Source: Pseudomonas solani (GTDB taxonomy: Bacteria > Pseudomonadota > Gammaproteobacteria > Pseudomonadales > Pseudomonadaceae). From it: DNA of 64,000 nt. The notes under the pieces are model-generated. The model worked only from the letters and a program-made list of their open reading frames with translations, searched no databases and was not told where the DNA came from. Shown here in pieces: positions 17,693 through 26,425 of the stretch. Positions within the stretch are counted from its first letter, which is position 1. Every line of letters begins with the position of its first letter. The stretch lies in NCBI RefSeq assembly GCF_026072635.1, contig NZ_AP023081.1, forward strand, positions 2,903,501-2,967,500, written 5' to 3'. The position numbers and the translations under genes are program-made.

Positions 17693-19258
17693 TCAAATGG
17701 GCGGGATGACCAGGTCCAGGCGGGGGTATTCGCCGTCTTCGCTGCGCTCACCCTTGGGTGGTACGTGGTGGGTGCCGGTGATCTGCTCGCCGTTCATGGT
17801 TTCCAGGTGGATGTCGAAGCCCCAGAGGCGGTGCAGGTGGCGCAGCACCTCCTCGGTGGATTCGCCCAGGGGTTTGCGGTCGTGTTGCTGGTGGCGCAGG
17901 GTCAGGGAGCGGTCGCCACGGCGGTCGACGTTCCAGATCTGCACGTTGGGTTCGCGGTTGCCGAGGTTGTACTGGGCGGCGAGGGTTTCGCGGATCTGCC
18001 GGTAACCGGGTTCGTCATGGATGGCAGGGACCAGCAGCTCGTCCTTCTGGTCGTCGTCGAGGATGCTGAACAGCTTGAAGTCGCGGATCACCTTGGGCGA
18101 GAGGTATTGGAGGATGAAGCTCTCGTCCTTGAAGCTCTTCATGGCGAATTTGATGGTGGAGAGCCAGTCGCCGCCGGCGATGTCGGGGAACCAGCGCTTG
18201 TCTTCCTCGGTGGGCTCCTCGCACATGCGGCGGATGTCGCGGTACATGGCGAAGCCCAGGGCGTAGGGGTTGATGCCGTTGTAGTAGGGGCTGTCGAAGC
18301 CGGGCTGGAATACGACGCTGGTGTGGGACTGGAGGAACTCGAGCATGAAGCCTTCGGTGACCAGGCCTTCGTCGTAGAGGTCGTTCATCAGGGTGTAGTG
18401 CCAGAAGGTCGCCCAGCCTTCGTTCATGACCTGGGTCTGGCGCTGGGGATAGAAGTACTGGGCGATCTTGCGCACGATGCGCACGATCTCGCGCTGCCAG
18501 GGCTCCAGCAGCGGTGCGTGCTTTTCGATGAAGTAGAGAATGTTTTCCTGGGGTTCCGACGGGAAGCGCCGGTTGTCCTTGTCACCGCCCTTGCCCGCAC
18601 CCTTGGGAATGGTGCGCCAGAGGTCGTTGATCTGCTTCTGCAGGTGTTCCTCCCGCTCCTTTTGCCGGCGCCGTTCTTCTTCGGCGGAGATCGGATAGGG
18701 TCGCTTGTAGCGGTCGACGCCGTAGTTCATCAGGGCGTGGCAGGAGTCCAGCAGGTCTTCCACCGCGTCGATGCCGTGGCGCTCCTCGCATTGCATGATG
18801 TACTGCTTGGCGAACACCAGGTAGTCGATGATCGAGCTGGCGTCGGTCCAGGTGCGGAACAGGTAGTTGCCCTTGAAGAAGCTGTTGTGGCCGTAGCAGG
18901 CGTGGGCGATCACCAGTGCCTGCATGGTGATGGTGTTTTCTTCCATCAGGTAGGCGATGCAGGGGTCGGAGTTGATGACGATCTCGTAGGCCAGGCCCAT
19001 CTGCCCGCGGGAGTAGCCTTTCTCGGTGGCCAGGAAGTGCTTGCCGTAGGACCAGTGGTGGTAGCCCAGCGGCATGCCCACCGAGGCGTAGGCATCCATC
19101 ATCTGCTCGGCCGTGATGACTTCGATCTGGTTGGGATAAGTGTCCAGGGCGTAGCGCTCGGCCAGCCGGCTGATCTCGCGGTCGTAGGTGCGGATCAGGT
19201 CGAAGGTCCACTCCGACCCGGTGGAGATGGGTTGCCTTTTCTTCTCTGTGGCAGTCAT
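17693..19258 (-). CDS. SpoVR family protein (YcgB)
   Basis: 521 aa, full length and soluble. Family landmarks: IAHACYGHNSFFKGN with clustered His, a charged linker of Lys/Glu/Arg (about 205-240), MNEGWATFWHYTLMN, and the C-terminal WNVDRRGDRSLTLRH. Molecular activity is not established; the conserved His/Glu residues suggest metal binding (inference). The gene always travels with a PrkA-type kinase and a DUF444 protein, tied to stationary-phase and starvation responses. It is third in the operon here, 10 bp after the DUF444 gene. Confidence 0.93.
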   Translation of the reverse strand: MTATEKKRQPISTGSEWTFDLIRTYDREISRLAERYALDTYPNQIEVITAEQMMDAYASVGMPLGYHHWSYGKHFLATEKGYSRGQMGLAYEIVINSDPCIAYLMEENTITMQALVIAHACYGHNSFFKGNYLFRTWTDASSIIDYLVFAKQYIMQCEERHGIDAVEDLLDSCHALMNYGVDRYKRPYPISAEEERRRQKEREEHLQKQINDLWRTIPKGAGKGGDKDNRRFPSEPQENILYFIEKHAPLLEPWQREIVRIVRKIAQYFYPQRQTQVMNEGWATFWHYTLMNDLYDEGLVTEGFMLEFLQSHTSVVFQPGFDSPYYNGINPYALGFAMYRDIRRMCEEPTEEDKRWFPDIAGGDWLSTIKFAMKSFKDESFILQYLSPKVIRDFKLFSILDDDQKDELLVPAIHDEPGYRQIRETLAAQYNLGNREPNVQIWNVDRRGDRSLTLRHQQHDRKPLGESTEEVLRHLHRLWGFDIHLETMNGEQITGTHHVPPKGERSEDGEYPRLDLVIPPI

Positions 19259-19268
19259 GTCACGGCCC

Positions 19269-20540
19269 TCAGGTAACCAGTCGGCGCTGGAAGAGTTCGC
19301 GGAACACGGGGTAGATATCGCCAGGGGAGACGATCTGCTGCTGGGCGAAGGTGTCGGCGAAGGTGTCGCAGACCTGCTCGTATTCGAACCACAGCGCCTG
19401 GTGCTCGCGCGGGGTGATCTCGACGTAGGTGTAGTACTGCACGAAGGGCATGATTTGCTTGATCAGGATGTCCCGGCAGATGGGCGAGTCGTCGTTCCAG
19501 TTGTCGCCGTCCGAGGCCTGTGCTGCATAGATGTTCCATTCGTTGACGGGGTAGCGTTCGGCCATGATCTCCTGCATCAGCTTGAGGGCGCTGGAGACGA
19601 TGGTGCCGCCCGTTTCGCGGGAGTAGAAGAACTCCTCTTCGTCGACCTCGCGGGCGCTGGTGTGGTGACGGATGAACACCACTTCGATCTTGTCGTAGTT
19701 CCGCTTGAGGAACAGGTACAGGAGGATGAAGAAGCGCTTGGCGATGTCCTTGGTCGCCTGGGTCATGGAGCCGGAGACGTCCATCAGGCAGAACATCACG
19801 GCCTTGGAGCTGGGGTTGGGCTGCTTGACCAGCAGGTTGTACTTGAGGTCGAAGGTGTCGAGGAACGGCACCCGTTCGATTCGCGCCCGCAGCTTGAGGA
19901 TCTCCGCTTCCAGTTCCTGGATGTCGCCGAAGTTGTCCGGCTCCTCACACTTGAGCCGGGCAAGTTCTTCCCGCGCCACACGCAGCTTGGCGCGGCTGGA
20001 GCCGGAAAGGGCAATGCGACGGGCATGGGCCGAGCGCAGGGTGCGGATGATATTGATGCGTGAGGGGTTGCCCTCGTTGCTGATGCCGGCGCGTACGGTC
20101 TTGAAGGTGTCGGAGCCGGTGAGATGGCGTTTGACCAGGTTGGGCAGCTCCAGGTCTTCGAACATGAAGTCGAGGAATTCTTCCTGGGTGATCTGGAAAA
20201 CGAACTCGTCCATGCCTTCGCCGGAATTGCTGGCCTTGCCACTGCCGCGTCCGCCGCCACCGCCTTGCGGGCGAGGGATGCGTTCGCCTGTGGTGAATTC
20301 CTTGTTACCCGGGTGAACGATGGTCTGCCGGCCGCCACGGCCGTGATGCAGCACGGGCTCGTCGATGTCGCGGCCGGGAATGCTGATCTGCTCACCATGC
20401 TCCATGTCGGTGATGGAACGGCGGCTGACGGCTTCCTCCACCGCCTTCTTGATGTGGTCGCGGTACCGCCTGAGGAAGCGCTGGCGGTTCACCGTGCTCT
20501 TGTTCTTGCCATTCAGGCGTCGGTCGATCACGTAGCTCAT
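19269..20540 (-). CDS. yeaH: DUF444/YeaH family protein with VWA-type domain
   Basis: 423 aa. The N-terminal part is basic (MSYVIDRRLNGKNKSTVNRQ) and includes a Gly-rich low-complexity stretch (RPQGGGGGRGSGKASN) near residue 95. The C-terminal half is a von Willebrand A-like domain with an intact MIDAS motif (MDVSGSMTQ) and a second metal-site Thr in ETGGTIVSS. It is the partner of the PrkA-type kinase encoded before it; E. coli YeaG and YeaH act together in prolonged nitrogen starvation. A 112-bp gap with inverted repeats separates it from the kinase gene. Confidence 0.92.
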   Translation of the reverse strand: MSYVIDRRLNGKNKSTVNRQRFLRRYRDHIKKAVEEAVSRRSITDMEHGEQISIPGRDIDEPVLHHGRGGRQTIVHPGNKEFTTGERIPRPQGGGGGRGSGKASNSGEGMDEFVFQITQEEFLDFMFEDLELPNLVKRHLTGSDTFKTVRAGISNEGNPSRINIIRTLRSAHARRIALSGSSRAKLRVAREELARLKCEEPDNFGDIQELEAEILKLRARIERVPFLDTFDLKYNLLVKQPNPSSKAVMFCLMDVSGSMTQATKDIAKRFFILLYLFLKRNYDKIEVVFIRHHTSAREVDEEEFFYSRETGGTIVSSALKLMQEIMAERYPVNEWNIYAAQASDGDNWNDDSPICRDILIKQIMPFVQYYTYVEITPREHQALWFEYEQVCDTFADTFAQQQIVSPGDIYPVFRELFQRRLVT

Positions 20541-20556
20541 GGGTGCCCCTCCGGGG

Positions 20557-20652
20557 CAGCTTCAAGCCGCAGGCCGCAAGCCGCAGGTAGAAGCGCAGAG
20601 CATCGGCCCCCGCTCCTTCTTGCCGCTTGAAGCCTGCAGCTTGTGGCTGCAG
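20557..20652. repeat. Inverted pair of AGCTTGAAGC-family repeats, copy B
   Basis: GCAGCTTCAAGCCGCAGG (20557-20574, with a second unit following) and GCCGCTTGAAGCCTGCAGC (20622-20640) face each other and could form a long stem-loop between the kinase and DUF444 genes. The first 13 bases of the downstream arm abut the kinase stop codon. REP-like; probably affects message stability between the two cistrons. Confidence 0.6.
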
Positions 20653-22575
20653 TTACTGCGACTTGCGTACCCGCAGGTACCACTCGGACAGCAGGCGAAC
20701 CTGTTTCTCGGTGTAGCCGCGCTCGACCATGCGTTTGACGAAATCGTTGTGCTTCTGCTGCTCGTCCTTGCTGCCCTTGGCGTTGAAGCTGATGACCGGC
20801 AGCAGGTCTTCGGTGTTGGAGAACATTTTCTTCTCGATCACCACCCGCAGCTTCTCGTAGCTGAGCCAGGTGGGGTTCTTGCCGTTGTTGTTGGCCCGGG
20901 CACGCAGCACGAAGTTGACGATCTCGTTGCGGAAGTCTTTCGGGTTGCTGATGCCGGCGGGTTTCTCGATCTTCTCCAGCTCTTCGTTGAGGGCGACGCG
21001 GTTGAGGATCTCGCCGGTTTCCGGATCCCGGTATTCCTGATCCTGGATCCAGAAGTCGGCATAGAGCACGTAGCGATCGAAGATGTTCTGGCCATACTCG
21101 CTGTAGGACTCGAGGTAGGCGGTCTGGATTTCCTTGCCGATGAACTCGATGTAGCGCGGTGCCAGGTACTCCTTGATGAAGCGCAGGTAGCGCTCACGCA
21201 CCTCGGCGGGGAATTGTTCCTGCTCGATCTGCTGTTCCAGCACGTAGAGCAGGTGAACCGGGTTGGCGGCGACCTCGTGCGGATCGAAGTTGAACACCTT
21301 GGAGAGGATCTTGAAGGCGAAGCGGGTGGAGAGGCCGTTCATGCCCTCGTCGACGCCGGCGGCGTCGCGGTATTCCTGGATCGACTTGGCCTTGGGATCG
21401 GTGTCCTTGAGGTTCTCGCCGTCGTAGACGCGCATCTTCGAGTAGATATTGGAGTTCTCCGGCTCTTTGAGACGCGAGAGGGCGGAGAACTGCGCGAGCA
21501 TCTTCAGGGTGTCGGGTGCGCAGTGGGCGTTGGCCAGGGAGCTGTTGGCCAGCAGCTTGTCGTAGATCTTGATCTCATCGTTGACGCGCAGGCAATAGGG
21601 CACCTTGACGATGTAGATCCGGTCGATGAATGCCTCATTGTTCTTGTTGTTGCGGAAGCTGTGCCATTCCGATTCGTTGGAGTGGGCCAGCAGGATGCCC
21701 TGGAACGGAATCGCCCCGAGGCCCTCGGTGCTGTTGTAGTTGCCTTCCTGGGTGGCGGTCAGCAGCGGGTGCAGCACCTTGATCGGCGCCTTGAACATCT
21801 CGACGAACTCCATCAGGCCCTGGTTGGCCCGGCACAGAGCGCCCGAGTAGCTGTAGGCGTCGGCGTCGTTCTGCGGGAATTCCTCCAGCTTGCGGATATC
21901 CACCTTGCCCACCAGGGCAGAGATGTCCTGGTTGTTCTCGTCACCGGGCTCGGTCTTGGCCACGGCGATCTGGTTGAGGATGGAGGGGTAGAGCTTGACC
22001 ACGCGGAACTGGCTGATATCGCCGCCGAACTCGGCGAGGCGCTTGGTTGCCCAGGGCGACATGATGGTGGAGAGGTAGCGCCGGGGAATGCCGTAGTCCT
22101 CTTCGAGGATGGCGCCGTCTTCGGTGGCATTGAACAGCCCGAGGGGCGACTCGAACACCGGAGAGCCCTTGATGGCATAGAAGGGCACTTTCTCGATCAG
22201 CTGCTTGAGCTTCTCGGCCAGGGAGGATTTGCCGCCGCCCACCGGACCCAGGAGGTAGAGGATCTGCTTCTTCTCTTCCAGGCCCTGGGCGCCGTGGCGG
22301 AAGAAGGCGACGATCTGGTCGATGCAGTCTTCCATGCCGTGGAAGTCGGCGAAGGCCGGGTAACGGCGAATCACCTTGTTGGAGAAGATCCGTGACAGCC
22401 TCGAGTCGGTGGAGGTGTCCAACAGCTCCGGCTCACCGATGGCCATCAGCATCCGTTCGGCTGCGGTGGCATAGGCGCTGCGGTCCTGCTTGCACAGGTC
22501 GAGATATTCCTGAAGGGAATATTCCTCCTGGCGGGTCGCCTCGAAGCGTTGTTGGAAGTGGCTGAAAATGCTCAT
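20653..22575 (-). CDS. yeaG: PrkA family serine protein kinase (YeaG)
   Basis: 640 aa, the family length. The N-terminal AAA-like PrkA domain has Walker A LLGPVGGGKSSLAEKL (about residues 106-121), and the C-terminal PrkA domain contains the kinase-like region. It begins MSIFSHFQQRFEATRQEEYS as in E. coli YeaG. It heads the operon with DUF444 and SpoVR genes, whose common presence points to a general-stress module. The 278-bp space upstream (22576-22853) has no gene; an RpoS-like or other promoter there could not be assigned with confidence. Confidence 0.96.
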   Translation of the reverse strand: MSIFSHFQQRFEATRQEEYSLQEYLDLCKQDRSAYATAAERMLMAIGEPELLDTSTDSRLSRIFSNKVIRRYPAFADFHGMEDCIDQIVAFFRHGAQGLEEKKQILYLLGPVGGGKSSLAEKLKQLIEKVPFYAIKGSPVFESPLGLFNATEDGAILEEDYGIPRRYLSTIMSPWATKRLAEFGGDISQFRVVKLYPSILNQIAVAKTEPGDENNQDISALVGKVDIRKLEEFPQNDADAYSYSGALCRANQGLMEFVEMFKAPIKVLHPLLTATQEGNYNSTEGLGAIPFQGILLAHSNESEWHSFRNNKNNEAFIDRIYIVKVPYCLRVNDEIKIYDKLLANSSLANAHCAPDTLKMLAQFSALSRLKEPENSNIYSKMRVYDGENLKDTDPKAKSIQEYRDAAGVDEGMNGLSTRFAFKILSKVFNFDPHEVAANPVHLLYVLEQQIEQEQFPAEVRERYLRFIKEYLAPRYIEFIGKEIQTAYLESYSEYGQNIFDRYVLYADFWIQDQEYRDPETGEILNRVALNEELEKIEKPAGISNPKDFRNEIVNFVLRARANNNGKNPTWLSYEKLRVVIEKKMFSNTEDLLPVISFNAKGSKDEQQKHNDFVKRMVERGYTEKQVRLLSEWYLRVRKSQ

Positions 22576-22853
22576 TGCGTCACCTCGCTGGATACTGGGA
22601 GCCGGCGGGATCGGATATGCGGGTGCGGGCAGTCAGCCGACGAGTCAGCCGATGAGAAACCCCCAGAACACCTAATGGTCGCTGCCGATGGCCCGGAACC
22701 GGTGTGCCGGCTCTCCCCTTTTGGATGGCCTGACCTAAGAGTAGTTCGGAATCCGGGAGGTCAAGGATGACGGAAGGATAACAAGAGATTGCCGTTCGTC
22801 AGGTCGCGGCGCTAGGCCAGTGATGGCGCGGGATTGCGCCATCGAGAAAATTT

Positions 22854-23183
22854 TTACTCGGCACTGCCCTGGGCGACTTCGCCGGGGTAGGTGGCGCGCC
22901 AGAGCTCGAAGCCACCGTCCAGGCTGTAGACGTCGGAGAAGCCCTGGCCCACGAGGTAGGCGGCGGCTCCCTGGCTGGAGTTGCCGTGGTAGCAGGTGAC
23001 GATCAGGGGCTTGTCGAGGTCGGCCTTGGCGATGAAGTCGGCGAGGGAGTAGTTGTCCAGATGCTGCGAGCCGGTGATGTGGCCATTGGCGTAGCTCTGC
23101 GGGTCACGGATGTCGACCACCTGGGCACCGTGTTCGCGCAGTGCCTGGGCCCGCTCCGGCGGGATGCGTTGGAATTCGCTCAT
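22854..23183 (-). CDS. glpE: Thiosulfate sulfurtransferase GlpE
   Basis: 109 aa, a single rhodanese domain with catalytic Cys64 in VTCYHGNSS. The ATG at 23183 is chosen because MSEFQRIPPERAQ is the family N-terminus; the longer frame reads back through apaH. It transfers sulfane sulfur from thiosulfate to acceptors such as cyanide or thioredoxin in the cytoplasm. It overlaps apaH by 4 bp (ATGA) and is the last gene of the lptD operon. A GATGGCGC hairpin at 22822-22843 follows, but its T-run is on the wrong side for a minus-strand terminator. Confidence 0.96.
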   Translation of the reverse strand: MSEFQRIPPERAQALREHGAQVVDIRDPQSYANGHITGSQHLDNYSLADFIAKADLDKPLIVTCYHGNSSQGAAAYLVGQGFSDVYSLDGGFELWRATYPGEVAQGSAE

Positions 23184-24004
23184 GCTGTGTTCTCCTCGCA
23201 GCTGCAACGGATGCGTTCGCCGCTGTCGACGTTCAGAAGGGTCATGGCCCCGCCCCAGACACAGCCGGTGTCGAGGGCGAAGAGGCCGGGTTCGTCGCAC
23301 TTGCCTTCCAGGGCCGCCCAATGGCCGAAGATGATCTTCTGACCACGGGTCTTGCGCTCGGCGTGGCTGAACCAGGGCGCGTAGCCAGGGGGGGCGGTGT
23401 CGATGCCCTCCTTGCTCTTGAGGTCCAGGGTGCCGTCGGCCTTGCAGAAGCGCATGCGGGTGAAGCAGTTGGTGATGACGCGCAGGCGGGCAATGCCTTG
23501 CAGGTCTCCATCCCATTTCGCCGGCTCGTTGCCGTACATGCCGTCAAGGAAGAGTGGCAGACGGACATCGTCCCGCAGAACTTCCTCCACCTCGGCCGCG
23601 CGTTTCAGCGCCTTGGCCAGCGTCCAGTTGGGCGGGATGCCGGCGTGGACCATGGCGATGTCGCGCTGCTCGTCATAGTGCATCAGCTTTTGCTGGCGCA
23701 GCCATTCGAGCAGGTCGGCGGCATCGGGTGCTTCGATGATCTCGCGCAGGGTGTCCGATTTCTTCAGGCGCTCGGCATTGTGGGCCGCTGCCAGCAGGTG
23801 CAGATCATGGTTGCCCAGCACGCAGACCAGGCTATCGCGCATGGCGTAGAGGAAACGCAGGGTTTCCAGCGATTTCGGACCACGGTTGACCAGGTCGCCC
23901 ACCAGCCACAGGCGATCGCGAGCGGGGTCGAACGCCACGTGTTCCAGCAGGCATTTCAGTGGATCGAGGCAGCCCTGGAGGTCGCCGACTGCGTACACCG
24001 TCAT
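23180..24004 (-). CDS. apaH: Bis(5'-nucleosyl)-tetraphosphatase, symmetrical
   Basis: 274 aa. Metallophosphoesterase motifs in order: YAVGDLQGC, LVGDLVNRGPKS, VLGNHDLH, and the later VHAGIPPNW. ApaH cleaves Ap4A into two ADP and also removes Np4 caps from RNA. It begins 11 bp after apaG and overlaps glpE by 4 bp. Confidence 0.97.
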   Translation of the reverse strand: MTVYAVGDLQGCLDPLKCLLEHVAFDPARDRLWLVGDLVNRGPKSLETLRFLYAMRDSLVCVLGNHDLHLLAAAHNAERLKKSDTLREIIEAPDAADLLEWLRQQKLMHYDEQRDIAMVHAGIPPNWTLAKALKRAAEVEEVLRDDVRLPLFLDGMYGNEPAKWDGDLQGIARLRVITNCFTRMRFCKADGTLDLKSKEGIDTAPPGYAPWFSHAERKTRGQKIIFGHWAALEGKCDEPGLFALDTGCVWGGAMTLLNVDSGERIRCSCEENTA

Positions 24005-24015
24005 GGGGGCTCCTG

Positions 24016-24396
24016 TCAGTGCAGCGCGCCGGGAACGGCCAGGCGGAAGGGGGCGATCTCGGCGTCGAAGCGTTTACCGTCTTCTGCCACCATCTGGTAG
24101 CTGCCCTGCATGGTGCCGACGCGGGTCGCCATGACCGTGCCGCTGCTGTAGACGTGGCTCGCGCCCGGCTCGATCAGCGGTTGCTGGCCGACGACGCCGG
24201 CACCCCGCACTTCCTGCACATGGCCGTCGCCATCGGTGATCACCCAGTGGCGAGACACCAGCTTGGCCGGCAGCTCACCCTCGTTGCGGATGGTCACGGT
24301 GTAGGAGAACGCGAAGCGGTTTTGCTCGGGCTGCGACTGCTCCGGAAGGAAGCGGGTGGTGACACTGACGGCGACCAGGTAGCGGGAATCGGGCAC
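24016..24396 (-). CDS. apaG: ApaG protein (DUF525)
   Basis: 126 aa, the family length. An Ig-like beta fold is expected; typical motifs are YTVTIRNEG, SRHWVITDG, VVGQQPLIEPG and GTMQGSY. Its exact role is unknown; it is nearly always next to apaH and rsmA. It lies 38 bp after rsmA and 11 bp before apaH in the same operon. Confidence 0.96.
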   Translation of the reverse strand: MPDSRYLVAVSVTTRFLPEQSQPEQNRFAFSYTVTIRNEGELPAKLVSRHWVITDGDGHVQEVRGAGVVGQQPLIEPGASHVYSSGTVMATRVGTMQGSYQMVAEDGKRFDAEIAPFRLAVPGALH

Positions 24397-24434
24397 GGGA
24401 CTGTTCTCTGGAACCAGAATGGAAGTCTAGGGCG

Positions 24435-25238
24435 TCAGGCGCCGGTTGTCTGTTCGGCCAACTGGTCGGCCAGGCGCACGAAAGCGGCCAGGTCCAGTTG
24501 TTCGGGGCGCAGGCCACCGTCGACACCGGCGGCTTCGATGGCATGGCTATCGAGCAGGCCCTTGAGTGTATTGCGCAGGGTCTTGCGGCGCTGGTTGAAG
24601 GCTTCGCGCACGATGCGCTCCAGCAGGCGATGATCCTTGGCCGGGTGCGGCAGGACTTCATGGGGTACCAGGCGCACGATCGCCGAATCCACCTTGGGTG
24701 GCGGGTTGAAGGCCCCGGGGCCGACGTTGAACAGGTGCTCCACGCGGCAGTGGTACTGGACCATGATCGACAGCCGCCCCCAGTCGCCGCCACCGGGCTC
24801 CGCGGCCAGGCGCTCCACCACTTCCTTCTGCAGCATGAAGTGCATGTCGCGGATCAGGTGCGCGTTGCTCAGCAGGTGGAAGATCAGCGGGGTGGAGATG
24901 TTGTAGGGCAGGTTGCCCACCACCCGCAGGCTGTGGGGTTCGGCGTTGAGCTGGTTGAAGTCGAACTTCAGGGCGTCGCCCTGGTTCAGCTTGAAGCGTG
25001 GCTCGTGGCCGAACTTGCTCTGCAGGATCGGGATCAGGTCCAGGTCCAGCTCGATGACGTCCAGTTGCGCACCGCTGCCCAGCAACCCTTCGGTCAAGGC
25101 GCCCTGGCCCGGGCCGATTTCCAGCAGGCGCTCGCCTTCCTTGGCATGGATGCCGCGAAGGATGCGATGGATGACGCCAGCGTCGTGCAGGAAGTTCTGG
25201 CCAAAGCGCTTGCGCGCGCGGTGTTGGTATTCGGACAT
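24435..25238 (-). CDS. rsmA: 16S rRNA dimethyladenosine transferase
   Basis: 267 aa. It opens with the family pattern RKRFGQNFLHD; the SAM-binding motif is LEIGPGQGALTEGL and the catalytic motif is NLPYNISTP. RsmA (KsgA) dimethylates two adjacent adenines near the 3' end of 16S rRNA late in 30S assembly. It lies downstream of pdxA, with a repeat-containing gap of 121 bp, and upstream of apaG. Confidence 0.97.
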   Translation of the reverse strand: MSEYQHRARKRFGQNFLHDAGVIHRILRGIHAKEGERLLEIGPGQGALTEGLLGSGAQLDVIELDLDLIPILQSKFGHEPRFKLNQGDALKFDFNQLNAEPHSLRVVGNLPYNISTPLIFHLLSNAHLIRDMHFMLQKEVVERLAAEPGGGDWGRLSIMVQYHCRVEHLFNVGPGAFNPPPKVDSAIVRLVPHEVLPHPAKDHRLLERIVREAFNQRRKTLRNTLKGLLDSHAIEAAGVDGGLRPEQLDLAAFVRLADQLAEQTTGA

Positions 25239-25254
25239 TGCGGGCTCCAGGTGG

Positions 25255-25286
25255 AGCAGCTTGAAGCCGGTAGCTTGAAGCTGGAA
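25255..25286. repeat. Intergenic AGCTTGAAGC-family repeat, copy C
   Basis: GCAGCTTGAAGCCGG is followed by TAGCTTGAAGCTGG, a tandem pair in the gap between pdxA and rsmA. Same core as the repeats at 14.3, 20.6 and 49.9 kb. Confidence 0.55.
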
Positions 25287-25359
25287 ACGGGGAAAGGCGC
25301 GGAGTTTACAGCATTGCGCCGATCAGGCCGAAATGTGCTGCTGATCGGCGCGCTGTGGC

Positions 25360-26348
25360 TCAGCCTCGGCTGGCGGCCATCTCGTAGGCCGTCTCCAGGG
25401 CCACCTGCAGGCTGCCCCCATCGATGCGCCCGGTTCCGGCCAGGTCCAGGGCGGTACCGTGGTCCACCGACGTGCGGATGATAGGCAGGCCGAGGGTTAC
25501 GTTGACCGCCGCGCCGAACCCCTTGTACTTGAGCACGGGCAGGCCCTGGTCGTGGTACATCGCCAGCACCGCGTCGCAGTGCTCCAGGTGCTTGGGGGTG
25601 AACAGGGTGTCAGCGGGCAGAGGGCCGATCAGGTTCAGGCCTTCTTTGCGCAGGCGTTCCAGGCAGGGCTCGATGACCTCGATCTCCTCGCGCCCCAGGT
25701 GGCCACCTTCGCCCGCATGAGGGTTGAGACCGCACACCAGGATGCGCGGATTGGGCAGGCCGAATTTCTCCACCAGGTCGGTGTGAAGGATGCGGGTCAC
25801 CCGTTCCAGGCGTTCGCTGGTGATGGCGGCGGCTACATCCTTCAGCGGCAGGTGCGTGGTCACCAGGGCGACGCGCAGGCCGCGGGTGGCGAGCATCATC
25901 ACCACCTGCGTGGTGTGGGTGAGTTCGGCGAGGAACTCCGTGTGCCCGGAGAAGGCGATGCCGGCCTCGTTGATCACGCCCTTGTGCACGGGCGCGGTGA
26001 TCATCCCGGCGAAATGGCCATCCAGGCAGCCCTTGCCCGCACGGGTCAGGGTTTCCAGCACGTAGCCGGCATTGGCCCGATCGAGCACGCCGGGCTGGAC
26101 GGGGGCTTGCAGGGGGTGTCCCAGACGTAGAGTGCGCCTGCTGGTGTCGGCTCTTCAGGCCAGGCAGCGGGCGAGACGGGCGTGACACGGATGTCGAGGC
26201 CGAGCTGGCTGGCGCGCTCTTCCAGCAGCGCTTGGCTGGCAATGGCGATCAGGGGGTAGGGCTGGCGCTCTCGGGACAGGAGCAGGCAGAGGTCCGGGCC
26301 GATGCCGGCGGGTTCACCAGGGGTGAGGGCGAAGCGGGGAAGGGGCAT
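25360..26348 (-). pseudogene. pdxA: 4-hydroxythreonine-4-phosphate dehydrogenase, split by one frameshift
   Basis: After repair 329 aa, the normal length. The first frame (MPLPRFALTPGEPAGIGPDL) ends out of frame near residue 78: LYVWDTP should continue LQAPVQPGVLDRANAG but reads CKPPSSP. The second frame carries the rest, with the metal-binding His residues (SGHTEFLAE, and MYHDQGLPVLKY). The plus-strand G run at 26112-26116 is one base short. PdxA oxidises 4-hydroxythreonine phosphate in pyridoxal phosphate synthesis. Loss would make the cell a vitamin B6 auxotroph, so an error in the sequence is more likely than a true pseudogene. Between surA and rsmA in the lptD operon. Confidence 0.85.
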
Positions 26349-26425
26349 TGCGGGCTCTCCGGCTGTGGCGCGTGGCGGCGATTGTACCGCCAGCGCGCCA
26401 CCCTGCGTGGCAGGGCGCCGAAGAA

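Noticed and set aside
22822..22843. Terminator after glpE
   Set aside because: The hairpin is good, but the T-rich tract lies before it on the minus strand, so it does not form an intrinsic terminator for glpE.
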